Origin: CAYMEK01 sp964389305
GTDB taxonomy: Bacteria > Spirochaetota > Spirochaetia > SZUA-6 > DRHE01
Length of the DNA stretch: 64,000 bases
NCBI GenBank assembly: GCA_964389305.1
Contig: CAYMEK010000014.1
Coordinates: 10,790 to 74,789, forward strand
Direction: 5' to 3'
Shown here: in pieces, positions 58,103-64,000 of the stretch
Numbering within the stretch: position 1 is the stretch's first letter
Layout of the letters: each line of letters starts with the position of its first letter
Notes under the pieces: model-generated
Databases searched by the model: none
What the model was told of the DNA's origin: nothing
Seen by the model: only the letters and a program-made list of their open reading frames with translations
Program-made: the position numbers and the translations under genes

Positions 58103-58897
58103 ATGCACGGCAACGCCACCCTCAAGACACCGGAAAGCCGCCAGAGCGTCCGGCAGGGTGAAGAAGACAAGGGTTTCCTCGAGCACTTCCGCGAGCTTCG
58201 CAGCAGGCTGATCGCCTCGGTCATCGCGGTGGCCGCGGCAGCAGTGCTGGCCTTCGTGTTTTACGACCGGATCATCGAGATCCTGTACGCCCCGTTTCAG
58301 GCCCCCCGGTTCCAGAGGGGCGGGGAATTCCTCTTCATCAACACCATCTTCGAGGGATTCCTCGTCAAGCTGAAGGTGTCGCTCCTGGTGGGCCTCATCC
58401 TGGCGCTTCCCTTCCTGCTGTACAACACCGTTCGGTTCGTGTTTCCGGGGTTGAAGCGGCGGGAGAAGAGGGTCGTCTTCGTGGCCCTGGTCAGCAGCTT
58501 TCTTCTCATAGGCTTGAGCTTCTACTACGGCTACTACCAGGTCATTCCTTTCTCGATCGCCTTTCTCACCGGGTCCGGCTTCATCCCGGACGGCACGGGG
58601 TTGCTGCTCAACTTCGGAAGGAACATCTTCGTCATCTTCCAGTTGCTGTTCATCACGGTCCTTCTGTTCCAGCTTCCCGTCGTCCTGGAGGTCCTCCTCG
58701 TCATGAACGTGGTGAGCCGGCGATCGCTGCTGAAGGCCAGCCGCTACGTCGTGGTCGGGATCTTCGTCGTTTCCGCGATTCTGACGCCACCCGATTTCGT
58801 TTCTCAGCTGAGCGTGGCCGTTCCGCTGGTGGGGCTGTACTTTTTGACCATCCTGATCGCCAGAATCGGCGGGTTCGGAAAGAGCGGGGAGGAGTAG
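58103..58897 (+). CDS. tatC: Sec-independent protein translocase TatC
   Basis: A 264-residue TatC counted from ATG 58103 (an in-frame TTG at 58067 would add 12). Conserved blocks: FLEHFRELRSRLIASVIAVA at the N-terminus, VSLLVGLILALPFLLYNTVR, FVFPGLKRREKR with the family-specific loop, FITVLLFQLPVVLEVLLVMN with the conserved Glu, and AILTPPDFVSQ (the PD motif). Six membrane segments. It is the receptor for twin-arginine signals. It begins a tatC-tatB-tatA cluster followed directly by two Tat substrates. Confidence 0.95.
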   Translation: MHGNATLKTPESRQSVRQGEEDKGFLEHFRELRSRLIASVIAVAAAAVLAFVFYDRIIEILYAPFQAPRFQRGGEFLFINTIFEGFLVKLKVSLLVGLILALPFLLYNTVRFVFPGLKRREKRVVFVALVSSFLLIGLSFYYGYYQVIPFSIAFLTGSGFIPDGTGLLLNFGRNIFVIFQLLFITVLLFQLPVVLEVLLVMNVVSRRSLLKASRYVVVGIFVVSAILTPPDFVSQLSVAVPLVGLYFLTILIARIGGFGKSGEE

Positions 58898-58898
58898 G

Positions 58899-59327
58899 AT
58901 GTTCGGGCTCGGGTTGTGGGAGATCGTGATCATCGCGATCGTGGCGGTCGTGCTGATCCGGCCCCAGGATCTACCCAAGATCATCAGGCGGCTGGGCCGG
59001 GCGTACGGAATGCTCACTCGGCTGAAGGAGTCGGCGCTGCAGACGGCACGCGAGCTTGAGTCGGAGATCAACAAGTTCGAGGTGGCGCGTGACCCCGCTC
59101 CAGGCGGGAATGGAAACGGCCGGGGAGATCGTCCGGACGAGGCAGAACCCCGGGAGCGCGGCAGGCTCGCGGATGAAGCGGATGAGCTGTACAGGCGCCT
59201 GCGGGAGGAGAATCCGGAGGAAGACGCGAGTCCGAAGGAACACGGAGGCAGGGGCAAGAGGGAAGCCCGCAGCACGCGGGCGGCCAAACGGAAACCAGAT
59301 GTTCAAGGGGGAACAGGCAGATCATGA
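58899..59327 (+). CDS. tatB: TatB-like translocase subunit
   Basis: A 142-residue protein of TatA/B type. A single N-terminal membrane helix (LGLWEIVIIAIVAVVLIRPQ), hinge and amphipathic helix (DLPKIIRRLGRAYGMLTRLK) are followed by a long, highly charged tail. The GLGLWEI-x-x-IAIVAVVLIxPxDLP pattern and the length favour TatB over TatA. It starts 1 base after the tatC stop and overlaps tatA. Confidence 0.88.
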   Translation: MFGLGLWEIVIIAIVAVVLIRPQDLPKIIRRLGRAYGMLTRLKESALQTARELESEINKFEVARDPAPGGNGNGRGDRPDEAEPRERGRLADEADELYRRLREENPEEDASPKEHGGRGKREARSTRAAKRKPDVQGGTGRS

Positions 59328-59548
59328 TCGGAACTACGGAGATACTCATCATCGCGGGCGTCTTGGTTCTGCTCTTCGGAGCCACGGCGATTCCCAAGCT
59401 GGCTCGGTCGATCGGGAAGGCCCGGGCCGAGTTCGAGAAAGGCGTCAAGGAGGGCAAAGAGAGCAAGGAGGGCGAAGAGAGCAAGGAGGGCCAAGAGGCC
59501 GGGCCTGAGGGTCCCGGAGCGGAAAAGGAAGAGAATACCGGCAAATGA
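59324..59548 (+). CDS. tatA: TatA translocase pore subunit
   Basis: A 74-residue TatA: short N-terminal helix (MIGTTEILIIAGVLVLLFGA) with the F-G hinge, then TAIPKLARSIGKARAEFEKG as amphipathic helix. The tail is a Glu/Lys/Gly/Ser repeat (KEGKESKEGEESKEGQEAG). Overlaps tatB by ATGA and the next gene by ATGA. Confidence 0.93.
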   Translation: MIGTTEILIIAGVLVLLFGATAIPKLARSIGKARAEFEKGVKEGKESKEGEESKEGQEAGPEGPGAEKEENTGK

Positions 59549-60468
59549 ATCGGCGTGATTTCCTCAAGACGGGCGCCACGCTGCTCGCAGCCGGAGGTGC
59601 GGCCCTGCTGGTGGGTCGGCCCCGAAGGGTTTTCGCCCAGAGCCTGGGGGACCAGGAGGCGGAGCTGGTGGCCGTGATGGGAGGAGAGCCGGATGCAATG
59701 TTCGACCGCGGCATCGCCGAGCTCGGGGGCATGGAGCGGTTCGTGAGGCGGGGCCAGACGGTCGTGATCAAACCGAACATGTCCTGGAGCTCACCCCCAG
59801 AATCGGGAGCCAACACCAACCCGCTTCTTCTCAAGAGGATCGTCGAACACTGCCTGAACGCCGGTGCCTCCAAGGTCTACTTCCTGGACCACAACCTCTC
59901 CCGCGGCTCCTACGAGAGAAGCGGGGTCAAGGAGGCGGGGCAGAGAGCGGGGGCGGTCTTCGTGCCGGCCAACTCCTCTTCCTACTATCACTCGGTGCGG
60001 GTCCCCGGAGGAAAGGTCCTCAAGAGCACCGACATCCACGAACAGATCATCGAGGCGGACGTGTTTGTCAACGTGCCCGTGCTCAAGCATCATGGCTCCA
60101 CGGCCGTGTCCTGCGCCATGAAGAACCTGATGGGGATCGTGTGGGATCGCTGGTACTTCCACAGGTACGGCCTCGAACAGACGATCGCCGACGTGGCGCT
60201 TTACCGCAAGCCGGATCTGAACGTGGTGGACGCCTACCGTGTCATGCGCTCGGGGGGACCCTCCGGCACCGGCTCGGTCAATCTCTTGAACGCCAGGATG
60301 CAGATCCTGTCGCCGGACATCGTGGCGGCCGACGCGGCGTCCGTGGCCCAGGCGGTGCAGTGGGGGATCCCCGGGGCGAACCGCATCGCCTACGTACGCA
60401 TGGCCCACGAGAATGGTTTGGGTAGCATGAACCTGGACCAGATGGCGATCCGCAGGATCAGGATGTAG
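59545..60468 (+). CDS. Tat-exported DUF362 protein
   Basis: A 307-residue protein of the DUF362 family. The twin-arginine signal is at the very start (MNRRDFLKTGATLLAAGGAA, Arg3-Arg4), with cleavage near VFAQS. DUF362 marks are QTVVIKPNMSW, NANTNPLLLKRIVEHCLNAG, VFVNVPVLKHHGSTAVSCAM, KNLMGIVWDR and PDLNVVDAYRVM. Many relatives carry a ferredoxin domain; this one does not, but a polyferredoxin is encoded next. The ATG overlaps the tatA stop, so export machinery and substrate are made together. Biochemical function is not established. Confidence 0.87.
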   Translation: MNRRDFLKTGATLLAAGGAALLVGRPRRVFAQSLGDQEAELVAVMGGEPDAMFDRGIAELGGMERFVRRGQTVVIKPNMSWSSPPESGANTNPLLLKRIVEHCLNAGASKVYFLDHNLSRGSYERSGVKEAGQRAGAVFVPANSSSYYHSVRVPGGKVLKSTDIHEQIIEADVFVNVPVLKHHGSTAVSCAMKNLMGIVWDRWYFHRYGLEQTIADVALYRKPDLNVVDAYRVMRSGGPSGTGSVNLLNARMQILSPDIVAADAASVAQAVQWGIPGANRIAYVRMAHENGLGSMNLDQMAIRRIRM

Positions 60469-60558
60469 CCTGCGGTCTCCCGGGCCTGGCTCCGCCTGGT
60501 CGAGGGCGGACGTCGCGGGGCCGCCGTCGGTCCGGGGCGCTGAACGGGCAGTTCCGTC

Positions 60559-62154
60559 ATGAAGAAGAGTGGATCACTTCACCGGCTCCACCGAAGCCGG
60601 ATCCTGGTCGCCGGGTTCGTTATCGCCTCGTTCTGTGTGAGTCTTTTCCTGCAGAGCGCGGTGTTCATCGCCGTGCACGACGCCCTGGCCTACCTGCAGT
60701 TCTTCCCCTCCCTGTGGACGTTTCTGCTGGCGGGGTTCTCGTCAGTCTCTATTGGGTTTCTGGTTGTCCTGGGGCTGACCGTCCTGTTCGGGAGGGTCTA
60801 TTGCTCCGCCCTCTGCCCCCTGGGCATCACGCAGGACGGCATCGTGTGGGTCGCCCGCAAGCTCAGGAGAGCCCCTCTGGCCTACCATCGGCCCCTGAAA
60901 GTCCTGCGCTACGGCGTCCTCGCTGTGACCGCGGTGCTCCTGGCCTTGGGGATGATGACGGCCGTCAACCTGCTCGAGCCATACAGCTTCTTCGGCCGCA
61001 TCCTTCACAACCTGGCCGGGCCGGCTATAGCCATCCCACTGAGCCGGCTGGTTTCCGCCGGTCTGCAAACCCTCGGGATCTACGTGGCGCCGCTGTCGCC
61101 GAATCTCGAGCCTGCTGCGCTCGTTTCGACGGCGGTCCTGTTCGGACTGCTGGTGGTTCTGACCATTGTCCGGGGAAGGCTGTACTGCAACTCCCTCTGT
61201 CCAGTTGGGGCGCTGCTCGGCCTGATCTCGCGTTACTCGAGGATGAGCGTGCGCATAGACCATGCCAAGTGCACCCGCTGCGGCCGCTGCGAAGCCGTGT
61301 GCCCGGCCGAATGCATCGATATTGGCTTCCAGACGGTGGACCAGTCCCGCTGCGTTTCCTGCTTCCGCTGTCTCTCCGCGTGCCCCGTCGATGCGATCCG
61401 CTACCAAGGCCGCCGCTGCTCTATCGAATGGCGAGCCACCGCCGGGTCTTTCGCCCGCCGGCAGGGGGACGACGGGCACGTTTCGCGCAGGAACTTCCTC
61501 GGGTTCATCGCCAAGGTGGGCGCGGGCGCCGGCCTTTTCCTGATTCCGGCCCTCCGCTCCGCCGCCGGCACCTCCGTGGCAGGGGAGTCGTCCACCATCG
61601 TTCCGCCGGGTGCGCTCAGCGTGCGGCGTTTTCTCTCCAGCTGCACGGCCTGCCACCTCTGCGTGCGAAAGTGTCCCACCAGGGTGCTTCAGCCTTCGTT
61701 GTTTTCCGCCGGGCTGCGTGGAGTCCTGCAGCCCCGCATGGACTACCACTCCGGTAAATGTGACTACTACTGCAACATCTGTTCTCAGATCTGCCCGTCC
61801 GGGGCCCTGCTGCCCCTTTCGTTGAAGGAGAAGCAGGAGACCCGGATTGGAACGTCCGAGTTCGTGCTGGGGCGCTGCGTGGTGTACACCAACGGGACGG
61901 TGTGCGGCGCCTGTGCGGAGAGTTGCCCCACGGGGGCCGTGCGCATGGTTCCCTACAGGGGGGCGCTGACGATTCCCGCCCTGAACACGGACCTGTGCAT
62001 CGGATGCGGGTCATGCGAGTTCGTCTGCCCCGTGGTCCCGCAGCGGGCAATCACCGTGAGGAGCGTGCAGATGCACGAGCGGGTCGACCTGGAAGGGGCC
62101 ACCCGGGTGGAGGAAGACGAGCCGGGGGAGGCGGAACAGGGGTTCGCCTTCTAG
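60559..62154 (+). CDS. Membrane polyferredoxin (NapH-like) with internal Tat signal and periplasmic Fe-S domain
   Basis: A 531-residue protein in two parts. Residues 1-230 are a NapH/NosR-like membrane domain with about four segments and two CxxxCP motifs (C82-C86 in YCSALCPLG and C210-C214 in YCNSLCPVG). Two cytoplasmic [4Fe-4S] motifs follow (C238-C248, C265-C275). At residues 309-330 an internal twin-arginine signal appears: SRRNFLGFIAKVGAGAGLFL. After it come four more Cys clusters (starting at C362, C401, C449 and C480), which should lie in the periplasm. This resembles NapH fused to a NapG-like ferredoxin and predicts assembly first by Sec/YidC, then by Tat. It likely relays electrons from menaquinol to the Tat-exported partner. 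Confidence 0.87.
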   Translation: MKKSGSLHRLHRSRILVAGFVIASFCVSLFLQSAVFIAVHDALAYLQFFPSLWTFLLAGFSSVSIGFLVVLGLTVLFGRVYCSALCPLGITQDGIVWVARKLRRAPLAYHRPLKVLRYGVLAVTAVLLALGMMTAVNLLEPYSFFGRILHNLAGPAIAIPLSRLVSAGLQTLGIYVAPLSPNLEPAALVSTAVLFGLLVVLTIVRGRLYCNSLCPVGALLGLISRYSRMSVRIDHAKCTRCGRCEAVCPAECIDIGFQTVDQSRCVSCFRCLSACPVDAIRYQGRRCSIEWRATAGSFARRQGDDGHVSRRNFLGFIAKVGAGAGLFLIPALRSAAGTSVAGESSTIVPPGALSVRRFLSSCTACHLCVRKCPTRVLQPSLFSAGLRGVLQPRMDYHSGKCDYYCNICSQICPSGALLPLSLKEKQETRIGTSEFVLGRCVVYTNGTVCGACAESCPTGAVRMVPYRGALTIPALNTDLCIGCGSCEFVCPVVPQRAITVRSVQMHERVDLEGATRVEEDEPGEAEQGFAF

Positions 62155-62210
62155 GAGCTCTTGGTCGAAGGCATCCAGACTGCACGAATGCGAGTCAGGC
62201 GCCGCTCGAC

Positions 62211-62330
62211 CTAAATCTGCCCGGCCGCTTCGAGCTGCCTCAGGGCCCGCGTCACGTTGGCCCGGGTCGAACCCACCAGCCCGGCCAGCCGCGTGAAGAC
62301 GGTGTTCTGCTTCAGCCGGGTGTCCAGCCG
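62211..62330 (-). pseudogene. Crp/Fnr-type helix-turn-helix fragment
   Basis: Forty codons read RLDTRLKQNTVFTRLAGLVG, STRANVTRALRQLEAAGQI and stop. LAGLVGSTRANVTRALRQLE is a typical Crp/Fnr recognition helix region. The nucleotide-binding domain (about 150 residues) and the last strands are missing. The match ends abruptly at about 62330, where an unrelated plus-strand fragment begins. Confidence 0.6.
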
Positions 62331-62750
62331 CGACCGTTCTACGTCTCGGAGTTCCTGCAGGCGGAGTTCTGCGTCACGGTCAAACACTACGGTGTAAGGC
62401 TGAATCCCGAGGATCGGCAAAGGATCGACTCGATCAGGCGCGAATTGGAAGAATACACCGATCCCGGCTGGTTCAAGCGCCTAGGAGTAGGAATCGGATT
62501 TCCATTTGTCGTGACTGAGGAGCGAAGCGCTCAGTTTGGAGGTACTGATTACCTGTATAACTACTTCCTCTTGGACCGACAATATGTGTTCCTGGCATAC
62601 GACCCAGTTGATTTCATTTCCTTCAACCTGGGTGTTAATACAAGCGGGGAATCCTTGTTTTGCGGAGTCTCTTTTGACATCTCGACACCCGTACGCGCTG
62701 CGTTTCGTGGCTTCAGCGACTGGCTGGAGCGGCTAGTTGGACTTCGGTAG
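62331..62750 (+). pseudogene. 3' fragment of an unrecognised gene
   Basis: From the junction at about 62330 a plus-strand frame runs 139 codons to TAG 62748-62750. It includes RLNPEDRQRIDSIRRELEEY, FKRLGVGIGFPFVVTEERSA and YFLLDRQYVFLAYDPVDFIS. Upstream in the same frame lies the shadow of the polyferredoxin gene, so the real 5' part has been lost. The base composition is lower in GC than that of the Tat operon. No family recognised; strands such as FISFNLGVNTSGE hint at an envelope protein. Confidence 0.45.
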
Positions 62751-62976
62751 ACGTAGAGTGTTCTGTTTGACTTTTTCCCCACGTGCCAGTGATGTGTATT
62801 TAGGTAATACCACGCCGACCATTAAAGACGGAAACATACTTAGAAATGACTGCCGTTCGGAAGAAGTCGTGGTTGTACCCTTTTCTCTTAAACTGTACCA
62901 GAACCATACTTATGTCCTGTCGTCATTCAGCTTTGGAAGGGGTATTATCTGTTTGTTTGAAGAAACTAACAAAGAG

Positions 62977-63366
62977 ATGGCATCAAGGTTTTTCGATCAC
63001 TGGAAGGACTGGGCAAGAAAAGTAAAATCTCAGCTTTATGCACTCTATCTGGCCTATAACGATCCATGGGTTCCTTGGTATGCAAAAGCCTTTTGCGTGT
63101 TGGTTTTGGCTTATGCTCTCAGCCCCCTTGATCTGATTCCCGACTTCATTCCAGTTCTTGGGCATCTGGACGATGTCGTACTGATTCCGCTCGGAATTAC
63201 GCTGGCCATCAAGATGATTCCCAAAGAGGTCATGGAAGAGAGCCGCAAGAAGGCGGAAACCAATCTAAGCCGTGGAAGCGTAAGAACCTGGCCGGCAACT
63301 GTGGTGATCGTTTTCTTATGGATGACGCTGCTGGCCTTGATCGGCTGGAAGGTTTTTACCAAATGA
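62977..63366 (+). CDS. DUF1232 (YkvA-like) membrane protein
   Basis: A 129-residue protein. YALSPLDLIPDFIPVLGHLD, then DVVLIPLGITLAIKMIPKEV, is the DUF1232 signature (SPxDLIPDxIPxxGxxDD). A C-terminal hydrophobic segment (VVIVFLWMTLLALIGWKVF) anchors it. ATG 62977 is the best start for the family; in-frame codons further upstream (from 62737) are a mixed-composition region. Function of DUF1232 is unknown. The gene is AT-rich compared with the Tat operon. Confidence 0.8.
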   Translation: MASRFFDHWKDWARKVKSQLYALYLAYNDPWVPWYAKAFCVLVLAYALSPLDLIPDFIPVLGHLDDVVLIPLGITLAIKMIPKEVMEESRKKAETNLSRGSVRTWPATVVIVFLWMTLLALIGWKVFTK

Positions 63367-63426
63367 AGCACACTCCTGTTTCCAATATGCATACAGTAAC
63401 ATGAATATCTAAAGCTCTTCTATTTC

Positions 63427-63507
63427 AAACCGCCAGCACTTCTTGAGGGCATCCCTCGGGTAACACGATGTTACCCGAGGAATCTACTGGTGCAGTGCCG
63501 GCGGTTT
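63427..63507. repeat. Nested inverted repeat (large hairpin/cruciform)
   Basis: Outer arms AAACCGCCAGCACT (63427-63440) and AGTGCCGGCGGTTT (63494-63507) match at 13 of 14 positions. Inside them CCTCGGGTAACA (63454-63465) and TGTTACCCGAGG (63469-63480) form a perfect 12-base stem with a CGA loop. No T run follows. The whole 81-base unit would fold into one long, two-part hairpin, as in REP-like elements, recombination sites or structured RNAs. Confidence 0.6.
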
Positions 63508-63680
63508 AACAACAGACGGCGGCCGCTGTAAGAAACAGGCGAGTGCTGCCTCTTTTGTGGTTCGCGTCTCGTTCGCTTCGCCGGAGAGTGCTTCTCGCTT
63601 GTTTCGTCGAGGAGTGCTCCTCTCTAGGCAAATTCACATTGATCCCAGCATCCCTTGGGATACATACACAACACTGAGTA

Positions 63681-63710
63681 TTGACACGTAACGGGTTACA
63701 AGTATATAAT
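63681..63710 (+). promoter_or_regulatory. Strong promoter of higB with palindromic operator
   Basis: TTGACA (63681-63686), 18 bases, TATAAT (63705-63710), both perfect. The spacer contains GTAAC-GG-GTTAC (63688-63699), an inverted repeat suited to autorepression by the antitoxin. The ATG lies 10 bases after the -10, with no ribosome binding site, so the mRNA would have almost no leader. Confidence 0.75.
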
Positions 63711-63720
63711 TATAATAAGA

Positions 63721-63999
63721 ATGATAAGGTTGTTCCGGAACAAAGGACTACGCGAGTACTATGAAACCGGAAACAAAAGAGGTATCAATCCGGACCATGC
63801 CTCAAAATTAGCGCGTATCTTAGATAGGCTAGATGCATCTGTACAGCCTTCGGACATGGATTTACCGGGCTATCACCTGCACCAACTATCAGGGCGAGAG
63901 AAAGGAACATGGTCCGTTCGAGTGAGCGGAAATTGGCGTGTAACATTCAAGTTTGAAGGTGAAGATGCTACAGATGTTGATTATTTGGACTATCACTGA
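63721..63999 (+). CDS. higB: HigB-type (RelE superfamily) toxin
   Basis: A complete 92-residue HigB. MIRLFRNKGLREYYETGNKR is the usual start, followed by the helix HASKLARILDRLDASVQPSD and the sheet DMDLPGYHLHQLSGREKGTW, SVRVSGNWRVTFKFEGEDAT and DVDYLDYH. These toxins cut mRNA on the ribosome. The antitoxin gene higA should begin at or just beyond the right edge of the window. It is paralogous to the broken higB at 57647. Confidence 0.88.
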   Translation: MIRLFRNKGLREYYETGNKRGINPDHASKLARILDRLDASVQPSDMDLPGYHLHQLSGREKGTWSVRVSGNWRVTFKFEGEDATDVDYLDYH

Positions 64000-64000
64000 A

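Larger units (their letters stand above)
63367..63720. other. Structured intergenic region before higB
   Basis: About 350 bases without a gene. It holds the nested inverted repeat at 63427-63507, three copies of GAGTGCT at 63541, 63586 and 63612 within short pyrimidine/purine blocks (the third forms GAGGAG-TG-CTCCTC), and the higB promoter at its end. Confidence 0.6.

Noticed and set aside
1..64000. CRISPR arrays, rRNA genes, prophage or transposase genes
   Set aside because: No regularly spaced repeats, rRNA-like stretches, transposase or phage motifs were seen, despite several gene remnants.

Overview
The window is a 64 kb stretch of high-GC bacterial DNA from a draft assembly. It has two runs of exactly 100 N, at 15692-15791 and 55210-55309. 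The host is clearly diderm: it encodes beta-barrel-like outer membrane proteins, a LolA-like carrier, FtsX-type permeases and many signal peptides. It respires with menaquinone (MenG, MenA) through a full complex I. The mix of genes, loose lipoprotein boxes and the xylose-type ABC transporter would fit a free-living spirochaete, but no rRNA or other marker is present, so this assignment is only moderately supported.

Layout. 1-4246 (+): the end of an unknown gene, a histidine kinase/response regulator pair, an ArfB-type GGQ rescue factor, a small outer membrane protein and a radical SAM stub. 4277-9868 (-): a complete six-gene Ech-type group 4 [NiFe] hydrogenase operon (echABCDEF). Its small subunit carries an extra C-terminal GNAT acetyltransferase-like domain. 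10193-14625 (+): a secreted tandem-repeat protein and a xylose-type ABC importer. 14793-17375 (+): an M16 zinc peptidase interrupted by an assembly gap. 17695-20384: a scrambled mprF pseudogene, a CPBP-type membrane protein and an unknown outer membrane protein. 20528-24265: ppc and menG, divergent around a good sigma-70 promoter. 24385-26248: a double NTF2-like protein and fused ruins of a molybdenum hydroxylase, a cysteine desulfurase and a NifU-like scaffold. 26479-43573 (+): nuoABCDEFGHIJKLMN with nuoC and nuoD fused, then a diheme cytochrome c, a DUF981-like membrane protein and menA. 43618-45808 (-): a more AT-rich block with two lipoproteins and a trypsin-like protease driven by a consensus, apparently leaderless promoter. 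45826-51545 (-): an outer membrane protein, a LolA-like protein, two FtsX-family permeases and their ATPase. 51783-53807 (+): a MarR regulator and a MATE efflux pump. 54025-55955 (+): a CDF transporter fused to winged-helix and ICMT-like domains. 56005-57811 (-): an MFS transporter flanked by broken higBA modules. 58103-62154 (+): tatC-tatB-tatA followed by two Tat-dependent proteins, a DUF362 protein and a membrane polyferredoxin with an internal twin-arginine signal. 62211-63999: gene fragments, a DUF1232 protein, a strongly structured intergenic element and a complete higB with its own promoter.

How the genes work together. Complex I (NADH to menaquinone), MenG and MenA (menaquinone synthesis), the diheme cytochrome and the Tat-linked iron-sulfur proteins form a respiratory module. 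The Ech hydrogenase would couple ferredoxin oxidation to H2 evolution, or the reverse, with ion translocation. PEP carboxylase refills the TCA cycle and the ABC importer supplies pentose. The most unusual items are the EchC-GNAT fusion, the CDF-ICMT fusion (the N gap inside it looks like an unmerged 10-bp contig overlap), the internally Tat-targeted polyferredoxin, and a leaderless protease promoter overlapped by a perfect palindrome.
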